A DNA stretch of 64,000 nt, taken from Rhizophagus irregularis (lineage: Eukaryota > Glomeromycota > Glomeromycetes > Glomerales > Glomeraceae). Positions 1 to 11,056 of this stretch are shown piece after piece. The position numbers and the translations under genes were made by a program. Each line of letters starts with the position of its first letter. The stretch's first letter is position 1. The stretch is taken from positions 186,001 through 250,000 of the forward strand of contig NC_089435.1 in NCBI RefSeq assembly GCF_026210795.1, read 5' to 3'. Under the pieces are notes generated by a model. The model was not told the DNA's origin, searched no databases, and saw only the letters and a list, made by a program, of their open reading frames with translations.

Positions 1-552
1 GTCTCAGTTAAAACTTTATTTATTTCAATCATTTTTTTCTAAAGAAATATCAAGATCTTGAGATTACGTTTGTAAAAATATCGATCTTTCACACATGGAT
101 GATCGAATCGCTCTTTGCATACCGTGGATCGATATCAAACCCAAACTTTCTGAGAATATTATCTTATTGAATGTTAAATAAAGCACAGAGTATTTTGCAA
201 AAAGCATCTGTATTCCGATTACTGATTACTGTGTACAGTGCACCATTCTTGTACAGAAGTTAGCATACATATATTTTTATTTTTCCAAATTCAAGTAAAA
301 CAAATGATTATATTACAGATAAAAATATACATGACAATTTTTGTAACATCTGAATCGCAATGCACTTAATTAAAGCTTTAACTATTCAATAAGACCTATT
401 TCTTGCAAATTAAAATATGTATCTTAAAACAATCAGTCAATAATTCTTGCTGTTTGAAATCGCTTCTATGTTGGGATTCCTAAATCTCACAAAACCGTAA
501 TAATAGTAAGTTCAATTCGGCTGTATTTTCTGATGGGAGCCCCAAGACTAAA
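1..552. other. AT-rich spacer without a supported gene
   Basis: No convincing coding exon, RNA gene or repeat was seen on either strand. It lies just beyond the stop codon of the minus-strand gene ending at 553, so part may be its 3' UTR. Confidence 0.4.
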
Positions 553-2007
553 TTAATTATTACTACAATTTTTCTTTTGAGGAGGTGAGGCTTCTGCATT
601 TGCAATCATGGTATTATCATTATCAATTTGCAAAGGATCACTTGTAATATACGTCAATATACTATTAAAACTTGAAGTAATCAAGTCCTAATATAAAATC
701 ATTAATTACATTAGTACCACACTACCACTGTATGTTGTACAAAATAGCCTGTGCAAAACAGTTACCCGCAACATCCATAAGTTTGAAGCAAAAATTGGCA
801 ACTCTTTGAAAAGTAAGAATGCAATTGTTGGATAGGAGAACATCATCTCGAGTTTGAAATAGTAAATTCCAGCAAATGGCAGCACATACTATATACATAT
901 AAGTTGTGATCTACAAGAATTTATGAATGGAAAAACATAAGTATACATCGTAGTAAATTTATCTATTCAGCTCATAAAATTTACCATATATTTGTACACC
1001 GTACACTTTATCCTCCTAAATTTTTCGAAGTCGCCTGAGTATTTGATGTATACATAATTCAAGATAATTTTAAGCATCTTTGCTGTTTTATTTCGATCCC
1101 CCACGTAATGGATATGATCAGGTTTTGATGGACTTCCTGAGACTTCCAAGGTCGAGAACTCTAAACCAATATCCAAAATTGACATTATTGCATCGATTTT
1201 ATTCCCAGAACACCGTCTATTATCATCTTTTAGTGAACGGTTGAGTAGAATAGCAGAACAACGCAAGGTCTTTTCACCCCTGTTGAAACATCAACCGTGT
1301 ATAATGAATGACTAACGGGTATGAAAAAAAAGCCATTACCTAACACATCAAAACTATTTTAACTTACCAGTAACATTTCAAAAGTGGTTTATCTTTAATT
1401 AACATTATATAGACGCGAGAGACATATCTGATAATATAATCATATTCGGTTTGCTCTTCTTTTGAAGAAATTTCTACTATTTGGGAACTGTTCCCGGCTA
1501 TGATAACACAAAAGTTCAACGAGTTCAATGTTAGCACAAATTCGATTGCAAAACAGAAATTATACAGGATATTTACTATATTTCATCAACTCCAAAGACA
1601 GCTTCTTCCATCTTATATTTCCCTCTTTGCGTAACTTTTCACATTCTGTCTTTATCGCATCACATAATCCTTTCACGGTGTTCTGACAAAATAAACATAA
1701 ATGGTCCCAGGAATTTTTTTCTCAATATTGGCTTATAAAAAACCAACAGCAAATCAAAATTCACTAAACATCCCTACCACATTTTTCGATATTTTTGTTA
1801 AATATTGCCTGACGTCTTCCGCCCGACCATCTTGATCAGCTAAGGAAATGGAGTCAGAATCTGACGCTAGCATAATTTTATTTGGCTCAGACATCAAAAA
1901 CTTCTCAATAGTGCTTATGATATTGTCCCACTGATATTTGAAGAGCTCTCGGGCTTTTGTCCCGGATGAACTGTTTGTGTCTATGATGTTGTAACGCATT
2001 AAGCTGT
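553..2007 (-). CDS. Multi-exon protein of a lineage-expanded fungal family, function unknown (5' end not resolved)
   Basis: At least four 3' exons join in frame with GT-AG borders: about 1490-1368, 1279-985, 888-766 and 687-553 (stop TAA at 553-555). Phases agree at each junction, for example W split TG|G between 1368 and 1279. Further upstream exons probably lie at about 2007-1790 and 1690-1650. The exon at 1279-985 carries GNKIDAIMSIL and LEFSTLEVSGSPSKPDH, and the next carries PFAGIYYF; I associate these blocks with a large family in Rhizophagus-type genomes. No known catalytic motif is recognised. The first ATG and full length are not determined. The last four exons have no stops, so it may be intact, unlike the related decayed copy at 33934-35919 on the plus strand. 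Confidence 0.5.
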
Positions 2008-2820
2008 AAAATAAAGTTTTCATTAAAATTAATATCTATTGCGTATAACCATATAACAGGAACGATAAAAACAATTATACATACTCTTGTTTATGTATTT
2101 CATCGATATATTTTGTAGATTTGCGCCATCTTTCCATTGTTGACCGGATACATATATTGTTAATAATTAATTTAAAATCAACAGGCGCGCCAGAATTTTC
2201 TTGTAAAAGGTTGTCTTCTCATCATCATGGTCATTATTCCCCTCAACATGTACCGGGGAAAAAAATTTGTCTATTTTCGAGTCTGTTATCAAGTCTGTTT
2301 TCGTCCTTTTTGTTTGATTTTTATACTCGCCCTAAAAGATTGAAATACAATATGGTTAGTTCTGCTGATTCTCGACTACTAGCTAAAAAAAGACACATAC
2401 CTCTGGTCGATCTCTTTTTTTTTGGTACACATTTTGTATTGAAAATCACCTTGAAAATAGGCTTCTTGTTGTCCTTCTAACCCTAACCCTAACCCGGGAA
2501 CTTTACTAGTTATATTTCCAACTCCATTTACTATAGTCTATAGACCCATTTAAGTTCCCCTTAATTGATTGGTGAATGTTAATCTGCCTCTGTGAGCGCT
2601 TTTTCTCCCAATCATTTGCTTTCTTACGGTCAGGACCCTAGCATAAAAATTCTGGAATTAGTAACAATCCTTGACTAACATTTTCAATCCCACCAGAACA
2701 TCAGCCTGCCTAGAAAGCCAACTGTTGTCCCAGTGAGTCCAGTACTGGATCGGCTAGAAACCTTTTGCATCAGATAACCTAGAAAGCCATCTGTGCGTCA
2801 ATACTGGTTTCGTGGCTCGG
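2008..2820. other. Spacer with a short telomere-like tract
   Basis: Possible upstream exons of the preceding minus-strand gene could lie here, but none is convincing. The one clear feature is the CCCTAA tract at 2477-2495. Confidence 0.35.
2477..2495. repeat. Interstitial telomere-type repeat (CCCTAA)
   Basis: Three consecutive CTAACC units (19 bp) are seen. TTAGGG is the usual fungal telomere unit, so this is an interstitial match, possibly a repair scar. The tract is short enough that chance is not excluded. Confidence 0.5.
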
Positions 2821-3099
2821 CTAAAAACCTTGAATGACCGGCAACCTAGAAAGCCTCCGTTCACACCACTTTTTCATTGATTCAATAAAAATTAAATTTT
2901 CACTTGCCTTTTTAAAACAGATGAGAAGCAATTGTGCTCTTTCAGTCCTTTCTCCTTGTTGATTGTTAGCGATTTTCTCGAGACCTTTTGTATATTTGTC
3001 TACCTTTGCATCAAACGGTTCAGTATCGCACTCGTTTAGAAAGTCAATAAAGTTCCAATTCGTAGGATTCTTTTTAAAATATTCGTGAATACCGGACAT
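2821..3099 (-). CDS. Hypothetical 92-aa ORF, not recognised
   Basis: The ORF starts with an ATG at 3099 and encodes a charged, soluble protein with no signal peptide or membrane segment. The composition (lysine and glutamate rich, FIDFLNECDTEPFDAK near the N-terminus) looks coding rather than random AT-rich noise. It lies downstream of the decayed gene at 3306-3668 on the same strand and might be a late exon of it. No function is assigned. Confidence 0.3.
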   Translation of the reverse strand: MSGIHEYFKKNPTNWNFIDFLNECDTEPFDAKVDKYTKGLEKIANNQQGERTERAQLLLICFKKASENLIFIESMKKWCERRLSRLPVIQGF

Positions 3100-3305
3100 G
3101 ACTAATATATGTATTAGTCACTTTGTTGAAACGAATAATCGATAATGTAACGATGTAACGTCAAATGTTGCCAAGAAAAACTTACAAAGAAATTATACAA
3201 AAAAAGGCCGAAACACTCGGATTTTACGTGTTCATATGTGTACTTTGTGATTTTTTCTGAATAGTTAGTACTCCTATCCTTTCTATACACTATATATATA
3301 TTATT

Positions 3306-3668
3306 TTAATACAATCCATCAACACTATATACATAAATTCTCGCCGTAGTTACTTTTTCACCGAATGATATTGCTTGTGTGTTGCTAAATCCTTCACCAA
3401 TTCGCATCTTTATCTCACCAACGACAACAACATTTAATGGATCTAAAGTTGAATCTCTTTGAATGAAGACAAAATCCAGTTTTCGAGTTCCCAATAATGG
3501 CCAAGCATGTGTGTCTTTAACAATAAGCTTGTTGTTTAAAGTGCCAAACTTCTCTAGTGTATTCTTGTATTTCATCTACTGCAACTTTGTTGGCGAAATT
3601 GAAAACTTTCCGGGACCTTTTGCTTTAATAGTATCGATCAATTTTAATGGAAAGTCAATGTCAGGACC
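3306..3668 (-). pseudogene. Fragment of a PD-(D/E)XK-like domain gene, interrupted
   Basis: One reading frame runs from about 3668 to 3306 on the minus strand, with a single in-frame TAG just before the ATG at 3575. Upstream of the stop it reads FPLKLIDTIKAKGPGKF; downstream are TRKLDFVFI and VVVVGEIKMR. The D...GEIK spacing resembles the core of PD-(D/E)XK nuclease folds found in Crinkler-like or kinase-associated families that are expanded in mycorrhizal fungi. That family link is from memory and not checked. If the ATG at 3575 is used the ORF gives 89 aa, but coding before the stop suggests a nonsense mutation. Confidence 0.4.
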
Positions 3669-3835
3669 TTGTTACGCCGCATCATCATATCGGATAACGT
3701 TGAATAACCTAAACACAAATTATTAATGGCGTTTGCAGAAACGGTTGATTTGATCGGATTAATAACATACCTTGTGAACACATGCTTCCTTCCAACAAAT
3801 AACGTAATTTCTTAATTTCCACGATTTATTCTTCT

Positions 3836-4110
3836 TTGAAGACTTTGAATAATACCCCTCTTCAAAGAAGAAAAATTGTCTGTTCAAGGAAGAGTTTAAC
3901 ATTATTGGTTAGGAAATGGAAAAGAGATATCACCAGTGTGTATGTCAACAAAAAGACAATGTTATATTCGCCAACAATATCAAATACTTTCTTAATGTTT
4001 TGCTTCTTTTCCTGCATCTTATCGTCAAACTCGCCCAAAAAACACATTCGCGTTATCGTAGAGAGTCGTAATAAGTTTTGTCAACGCGAGTGAACGTTAT
4101 CTTGTCTGAT
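3836..4110. pseudogene. Short block homologous to two NYN-gene regions in this window
   Basis: The segment around 4008-4110 (CTTATCGTCAAACTCGCCC ... GTTATCGTAGAG ... AACGCGAGTGAACG) clearly matches 50868-50965 and 59328-59425, both next to NYN-domain coding sequence. ORFs are open on both strands here (85 aa plus, 61 aa minus), so the coding strand is unclear. I treat it as a truncated relic of that family. Confidence 0.35.
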
Positions 4111-4172
4111 TTCAGAACTAACGTACTTCGATTATATGTAACATACCAGAAACTAATAACTTTCTCAGATAT

Positions 4173-4420
4173 TTAACCCTGAGATTCTTCCAGATTAGAT
4201 ATCTTGTTAGGATTGTTGGTGATATAAACCAGTAAGTCTCTAAATTCATCCTCTGTAATTCCAGATTCTAGGAGGAGAAGGCGGTTAAGTTCTCGACGAA
4301 CATTGGTTGCAGCAGAGGTAGAACCATAGAAGTCGAGGTAGAAGCAGAGGTCAAAGACAGTTAAACGCGAATATGTTACTTTATTTGATTTAAATAATGT
4401 ATTATATTATTTTGTACGAT
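4173..4420 (-). pseudogene. Exon-like open frame without a start, unknown
   Basis: An open frame of about 80 codons ends at the TAA at 4173-4175 and reads LTVFDLCFYLDFYG, then ATNVRRELNRLLLLESGITE and LLVYITNNPNKI. The composition is clearly protein-like, but there is no ATG, so it is either a 3' exon or a gene fragment. No family is recognised. Confidence 0.35.
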
Positions 4421-5420
4421 AAATCCCGAAAGAAAGAATTTTTTTTTTGTATTGTATATGTATGAAATCGTCAGTCGCACAGATGATCTGATGATTAGCT
4501 AATCAGTTACGCGTGACAAGGCTTGGGAAGAAAATTGATAGTAGTAATGTGTGTAATATCTTTTATGAACCATTACAGGTAAGACAATATTTCGTTCCAT
4601 TTCTAAGCTTGGATTGAGGTTTTGCTAACATACTTATCATAGTTTTTGATAATTGCCATGGTTCAATTGGCTCATGTCCGGTTTCTTTTTCATATTTTTC
4701 GTACAAATCTTAACTGCAAAATAATATTCATTATTATGTAAAGATTACATATCATAATATTCCCTCGGACGTTACTTTTTTGGTATTTGTGTACGACTTA
4801 TACAGTATGTCTATATTAATAGTATTTCATGGACTCGTATTCAAACTATATAACAAATTAAGTATTTAATAAAAATCATGTGAATATTTTTTATTGATTA
4901 TTACTAGAAAAATCCATCATTTAATTATTGATCAGGCACTTACGTGACATTCAATCGAAAACAGCACGTTATTTCCTATTATACCGTAATTATTTAGAAA
5001 ATTATTTTAATTCAAAATCAACTATTTTAAAAACAAGATCTGCGCCTTTTTTGTAAACCTAATGATTGGGGTAATATTAGTTCTAGATAAATACTGTATG
5101 AAATTAAAGTTTTCCCAAATTATAATCCCCGATAACATGTAAAGATTATGTGTAACCCGGCAACTCATCTGTGAAACAAGTATTAATTAAATTAAGAATC
5201 ATAATTTATAATGAAAATGAAGTAAAAAAAGGAGGATGTCGATCTCAATGTGATTTTTACTATATACACAATATAGGATTTGATGAACATGAATGATTAT
5301 TATAAAAATGTAAAAAAAAATGTATATATATATATTACTAATATTTCATATTTCAAAAAAAAAATAAAAATAAAAATAAAAAAATAAAGAAGAGAAGAAA
5401 GAAAAAATTATAATTGAACG
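4421..5420. other. AT-rich spacer upstream of the protease array
   Basis: No gene is supported. The last 100 bases are purine-rich with AAAAT runs leading into the ATG at 5421, presumably the promoter and leader of the first array gene. Confidence 0.4.
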
Positions 5421-6722
5421 ATGTGGAATCTGCTTTTATTATTAATAACAATTGCTCTTTCTTCTTTGATACATCCCGTAAATTCAATATGTATGGATCA
5501 TGATCCAATAAATTTAAACAAGTTATTAATAGTAGATTGCGCACCTAAAGTACCTAAAGCACCTAAACAACAAAATAATAATAATAATAGTTTTCAATTA
5601 AATGATGAAAAATTATTTCAAATAAATTTTAATTGTCAAATAACAGATAATAATATGTGTAATAAAGTTGAAGACATATTTAATATGGCAGGGGATATTG
5701 TCACCTATGCTCTTGCGCTCAATACACCTATAATCGTTAATGCTAAATTTTACGTTATGGATCCAAAAGAATTAGGAGGGGCAACACCAACTAGATATAT
5801 TTCATTATTAGATGAAGATGATCAAGTAGAAAGATTTTATCCACAAGCATTGGTAAAACAATTACAATTAACATCACCTGTAACATTCTCATATTCAGAA
5901 TCAGATATAACAGCAGAATTTAATTCTTTGATAAATTGGCATTTTCCTGATGATAAAGGATCAATAAAAAAGGATCAATATGACATTTTATATACGATTC
6001 TACATGAAATTATTCATGGTTTAGGTTTTATATCAAGTTGGAGGGGTTTGGGTTTAGATACACCAGAAAAAGAATTAACTCCTTTTCTTGTAACTGGTTC
6101 AGATGATACTTCAATTACTTCATATGATATAGCAGAATCTCCATTTATTTTTCATGGATTTCGCGAAACTATATTTGATAAATTTATCATAATTAAGGAT
6201 AGTAATGGTATACAAACGAGATTATCATCATTCGCCAATGAATTAAATCAATTTAATACTAGTGCAAGTCAATTTATTGATTTTTATGATCAATTACAAA
6301 ATACTCCACAATATGAGGCAGCTAAAGATGTATTAATTTTTAGTACGACAAAAAATGATTTTATATTCATGCCTAAAGGTAGTAATAGTATTCCAGATGA
6401 TGGAATTATATTAGAAACGAAGATAAAACCTTATCAAGCGGGTTCTTCTATATCTCATGTAGATTCTATTATTTATAATATTGGTAATCCGGATTTTTTA
6501 ATGAGACGTGAAAGTATTTTAGGTGAATCACTTAATGATTTAGTTATTAAAAGTGGTAATATTACTGGAAGTGCTATCGGTCCAAAGTTACTTAATATCT
6601 TAAGTTCAATCGGATATAATTTAGCCGATAATCCGATTAAATCTTCTGCAACAAAACAATCGATAGTAGATTTTAATTTAATAATAACTTTATGCATAAT
6701 ATTTATAACATTGAACATCTAA
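5421..6722 (+). CDS. Secreted HExxH metalloprotease-like protein, array copy A
   Basis: 433 aa from an ATG at 5421, single exon. A signal peptide (residues about 1-23) is followed by the family's N-terminal cysteine pair (C24, C40), an Asn-rich linker, then the catalytic core. HEIIHGLGF places H195, E196 and H199 as zinc ligands and general base. SISHVD near residue 346 is the likely third ligand region, followed by DFLM and IGPKL..SSIGY. This layout resembles HExxH...SHxD...LM...GPxxLxxLxxxGY secreted metalloproteases; the exact peptidase family is not certain. The C-terminal 25 residues are hydrophobic, suggesting a GPI signal or tail anchor. Unlike most copies it has no intron before the tail. 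It is convergent with copy B. Confidence 0.85.
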   Translation: MWNLLLLLITIALSSLIHPVNSICMDHDPINLNKLLIVDCAPKVPKAPKQQNNNNNSFQLNDEKLFQINFNCQITDNNMCNKVEDIFNMAGDIVTYALALNTPIIVNAKFYVMDPKELGGATPTRYISLLDEDDQVERFYPQALVKQLQLTSPVTFSYSESDITAEFNSLINWHFPDDKGSIKKDQYDILYTILHEIIHGLGFISSWRGLGLDTPEKELTPFLVTGSDDTSITSYDIAESPFIFHGFRETIFDKFIIIKDSNGIQTRLSSFANELNQFNTSASQFIDFYDQLQNTPQYEAAKDVLIFSTTKNDFIFMPKGSNSIPDDGIILETKIKPYQAGSSISHVDSIIYNIGNPDFLMRRESILGESLNDLVIKSGNITGSAIGPKLLNILSSIGYNLADNPIKSSATKQSIVDFNLIITLCIIFITLNI

Positions 6723-6906
6723 CGCTAATAAAATTTTATTATCAAATTTCATTATTATTATTATTTTTTTTTTAAAAAAAAAAAAATATGCAAAACTAAA
6801 TTGTTATTTCTAAATAAGGATTTGGTCGATTGTTACGTGGTATATAGACTTTTTACATGATTCGGTTATTATTTACAACCAAAATATGAAATTATTTTTG
6901 CTGTAC

Positions 6907-8428
6907 TTATAATAAATGAATTTTTATTAAACTCAATAAATTAATAATAAATATTACTTTGAAATTTGTTTTATAAGTTTTAATACCACCAGATTTTTCG
7001 TTACTTCCTTTACCATTATTTGTACTTGAGTCACCCGGTTCTATTGGTATACTCATAGTTGGATTAAAATCATTTCCATTTCCAATTATCGTGACACTTG
7101 GCTTATATGGGTTAGTATATTCTGGTGTGGAATATCTTATATGAATATTAAAAAAAAAAGAAAAAAAGATATTAGAAAAACGTGTAATAATTTTAATATC
7201 AACCCCCGTATTATCATGATTAAAATGCTTACCCCAATGTTTCCAATACTAGTTTTAGATTAGGTCCTATAATAGCATTATAACCTGCATTATTATTTCC
7301 ATTATGTGAAGTAATCAAACTATCTAAATTAGCTCCATGATCCGCTAAAAATTTCATAAGGAAATCACTCGTATTATTATATTTTTTAAAATCCACATGA
7401 CTTATGCTCGAACCTGTTTGATAAGGTTGTAATCTAGTCTCCAAAACAACTGATTCAATGGCTTTTGTAGTCCCTCTAGGTAAAAATCCCAATACATTCG
7501 GTGTAATAGAATAACTCATCATTTTTTCTGCTATTTTATATTGAGGTGAATTACGAAATTTTGTTACAAAATCTATATCATTTTCAAAAATTATACCAAC
7601 TTCTTTTTGAAATTTATTTATATCTCCTGTTAATGCTGATATTTTTTTTCCTGTTGGTATATGAATTAAATATCTATCAAATGCTGATTCTAAAAATCCA
7701 TTAAATTTAAATTGTTCTGATGGATCTTTACCAGTTATTAAAATTTCTGGTGTTAATGCTTTAGGTTGATCATTCATATAATCTTCCCATCCTGACGCAA
7801 ATCCTAATCCATGTACAATCTCATGTAAAACTACATATAAAAAATCCTGTTGATTACGTGTTATTGGAGGATCTCCTTCAAACCAAAAACTTGTTCCTCC
7901 AGCATTAAACAATGCCATTATATCGAAAGGTCCATATGAAGGATGTTGTTTAAATTGAAATTGTTTTACTAATGCTTGTGGATATAATCTAACTAATCCA
8001 TCATCATCTTGTAATGGAATCGTTCTAGCTGGTGTCGCTCCTCCTAATATTATAAGTCCATCTCCCTTTGGACATTCTCCTAACGAAGTACAAAAATCTA
8101 AGAAACTTGCATTTAATTGTATTGGTGTATTAATTAATAAAACAGATGATAATATTTTACCAGCTGTTTCAAATGCATTTTTCGCTTTATTACAAAGAAT
8201 ATCGTTTTTTATTCCACAATTGAATGTTAATACAATCATATTTTCATTATTTGGTTGTGTTAATTGTGATAATGAATCAAATTTAACGGAATTTTGTTGT
8301 AATGGGCATTCTACTGGTATCTTGTATGATTTTTTTAAAGGATTTGGGTAATCAAAACATTGTGATAATGTACCGAGAACATTTAAGGTTATTATTAATA
8401 AAATTATCATTAATAAACATATTTTCAT
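6907..8428 (-). CDS. Secreted HExxH metalloprotease-like protein, array copy B (2 exons)
   Basis: Exon 1 is 8428-7233 and exon 2 is 7135-6907, separated by a 97-nt GT-AG intron that splits a glycine codon (GG|A) just before the conserved LETLGY. Total 474 aa, start at the ATG at 8428. Features in order: signal peptide, CFDYPNP...C cysteine pair, LCNKA/AGKI block, DDDGLVRLYPQALVKQ, HEIVHGLGF (about residues 202-210), SSISHVD with the likely third ligand, DFLM, GPNLKLVLETLGY. Exon 2 encodes a Pro/Ser/Asn-rich spacer and a hydrophobic C-terminus typical of a GPI-type signal. Reading through the intron would lose this anchor. All predicted active-site residues are present. Confidence 0.85.
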
Positions 8429-8910
8429 ATTTTTCAATGTCTGATTACTTTATGTATAAAAGGAAATGAGTGAATTATTATTATTATTTTTTTTTGTTTT
8501 TTTTTTAATGTCGAAGATAATGAAAGTATGGATAAATTGAAGAATTGAATAAAAGGAGTGAAAAGAATGAAAAAAAGAGAGGATGAAGAAGAAAAGGAAT
8601 GTCAGACAGTTAGACCAATAAAATATTAAATAATAATAATGTTAGTAACGATTCAATTAAACTTCCTTCTATTTGTAAAAGAAGTCGAGCTTGATTCGTG
8701 TTTGCTATGCATTTCATGGTCTTACAAAAAATAATAAAAATAATTAGATTATGAATTACCATTTCCATGCGTTTTTTTTTTTGATTGTTACCTATGTTAC
8801 CTTTGTGAAATCTTCAGAATTACACCAATTAATCTACAGAGCATTCTTGTGATCAATTAACATAATTATAACGATCAATTATGCGTCTCGATGATCCCTC
8901 TTGTATGGCA

Positions 8911-10259
8911 TCACACGTTTATCGAATATATTGGAGAAGGTTTATATGGAAGTGGATGATCTCTCGTAGCATAACTAATAAATAATAATAATAATAATAA
9001 TAATAAATTTTTTAACAAATTAAAGTTATATATGTACAATATATATGTACAAATCAATGTATTTACCCTAAAGTTTCCAAGATTAATTTTAATTGAGGAC
9101 CGATTGGACCACCAGAATAATCTCCACTTTTATCAAGTTGATATTGTATCGACCTTCCAGCAACAACACCAGGTCTCATTAAAAAATCTTTGGTTCTCGT
9201 GTATGTAGAAAATTGTAAATGATTTAAACTTGATCTTGAAAAAGGATTCAAACTTGTTTCTAACGTAATATTTTTTTTATCATGTGATTTAAATATAAGA
9301 GTACTCGGTTTACAAGCCAATTTATACAAATATTGAGCCACATAATATTCTGAAGATTCTTTAAAATAATTATATATTTCTTCATAAATTGAAAAGGTTT
9401 TTTTGGGAGAAAATTTTTGTAATTGAGGAGTGATTACATCTGACAGTCTCTCATTAGTAGATTTAAAATATATGTATTTATCAAAAACTTTTTCAATAAA
9501 TCCATTAAATATATAAAGATTTTCAATAGAATTATTATCATTTTTAATTATTAAATTATTTGATAAAATTTTTGGTGTTAAAGCTTTATGAATTTTATCA
9601 TTCCAGGCTGAAAGAAATCCTAATCCATGAATAAATTCATGAAGAACTACGTAAAGAAAATCAATTTGATTTTTTCCAATCGTTGAATTATCTTCAATAA
9701 ACCAATAATCTATTTTGGAATTAAATCTGGCTCTAATATCAAACTCTCCATATTCAGGATGTTGTTTGAAACGAAATTGTTTAACTAATGATTGTGGATA
9801 TAATCGATCAACTCCATCATCATCCCTTAATATTATTGATCTTGCAGGTCCCGCTGCTCCCATTATTCTACGAAATGGCGTATTTTTACATCGTTCTTTA
9901 TCCGTTTCACATAAATCTATGAATGTTGCATTCACATTTATTTTTGTATTAAGAATTAATGTCTCTGATATTATTTGTCCAGCTATTTCAAATGTTTTTT
10001 TGGCTTTATCACAAAGTACCAAATCCTTATTATCGCAATGAAATGTTATATTAAACATATTTTCATCATAATTTATAGGAGCTTTTTGAGAGGTTTGAGG
10101 GTCTTGTTGTGATGAATTGTTAGTATATGAACATGGTATTCGTTCTACGTGAAAATAATTAAACGGATCAGGATGTTCGTAACAAATTGCTTTTACAAAG
10201 TCAAATAAAATTATCACAAAAAATAGAAAGGAGAGATTGATATGTAAATGAAAGTTCAT
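8911..10259 (-). CDS. Secreted HExxH metalloprotease-like protein, array copy C (2 exons, no membrane tail)
   Basis: Exon 1 is 10259-9067 and exon 2 is 8974-8911, with the intron in the same GG|T glycine codon as in B. Total 418 aa from the ATG at 10259. The signal peptide, CYEHPDP...C pair, DDDGVDRLYPQSLVKQ, and HEFIHGLGF (H207, E208, H211) are present. The third-ligand region is NHLQ, keeping His but replacing the usual Asp by Gln. DFLM and IGPQLKLILETLGY follow. The last exon adds only 21 residues ending YSINV, with no hydrophobic segment, so this member is probably released rather than anchored. Two cysteines follow the core more sparsely than in B. It is tandem with B on the same strand. 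Confidence 0.82.
8977..9005. repeat. (AAT)n microsatellite inside the last intron of copy C
   Basis: A run of about nine AAT units occupies the intron between the two exons of copy C, next to the ATTAG acceptor on the minus strand. Confidence 0.8.
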
Positions 10260-10792
10260 TATGTTTCATATTATCTCATATTATTACCAAAACCGAACCG
10301 AAGACTTTTATATTAAAAAGAAAAAAAAAGGCTGTGTTATTTAATAATAATAATCGGGATTTCCATTTGAGGCTAAACCAAAAATTCTGATTGGCTGAAA
10401 ATTTTATACTTTGTCATCAACCTGTCTCAAGCACATGGTCTAGACTTCAGGGGTGATAAAACAATATCAAAGTTTATTTTTTTTTATGCCTAATTGCCAA
10501 AATAAATAATTTTTCCGTTCTTTAATTACCCGGACATTCCTTCGAAATATTATTAATATAGCGGACTCTATATAGTTATTACATTTTAAGCAGCGATTAC
10601 GAGTTAAAAGTTATTTTGTTTTCCTTTTTTTTTTTTTAATCATTCTTAATCTTCTATCTCTTATGTAGAATCAGATAATCAATAATTTATCGAATAAATT
10701 TTAAGTTTGTTCTATAATAAATAATAGAAATTTAAAATAAATATAATAAACTGAATATCTTTCTTTAAAAAACCTCCGTAAAAATTGTAAAG
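10260..10792. other. Spacer between copy C and the small gene at 10793
   Basis: It holds the upstream region of copy C (a TTTATATTAAAA element about 50 nt above the ATG, minus strand) and AT-rich sequence. No gene is seen. Confidence 0.4.
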
Positions 10793-11056
10793 TTAATACT
10801 CACATTGGTTACATTTTAATAAGTTAATTATCATGGATTTCTCTGAACAAGTTAACAATTTGTTATGTGAAATGACTCGACGCGCAGCTTCCCAATCATG
10901 TTGTTTATTACCATAACTTGCCACATCACAAGCCTCTCTAACAGCTAGTGCTACTATAAGAGTTCTATTTCTTTCCTCGTATGTAAAATTTTCTTCAATT
11001 TGGTTTTGATTATTATCACCATTATTATTTTGATTTGTTTCTTGATATAATTCCAT
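10793..11056 (-). CDS. Small hypothetical protein, 82-87 aa
   Basis: ATG at 11056. The protein is Asn/Gln-rich at the N-terminus, followed by a helical-looking region (VREACDVASYG, DWEAARRVISHNK, CSEKSMIINLLKCNQ). There is no signal peptide or membrane segment. A good donor (GTGAGT) lies after CNQ; splicing to an acceptor near 10723 would create a stop codon split T|AA, giving 82 aa, while the unspliced frame gives 87 aa. It is bracketed by array copies C and D but is unrelated to them. No family is recognised. Confidence 0.5.
   Translation of the reverse strand: MELYQETNQNNNGDNNQNQIEENFTYEERNRTLIVALAVREACDVASYGNKQHDWEAARRVISHNKLLTCSEKSMIINLLKCNQCEY

Noticed and set aside
5353-5544. Minus-strand open frame ending in poly-Phe
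   Set aside because: Homopolymer-driven frame overlapping the start of array copy A.
9715-10041. Plus-strand 108-aa open frame
   Set aside because: It is antisense to the conserved core of array copy C and has no own features.
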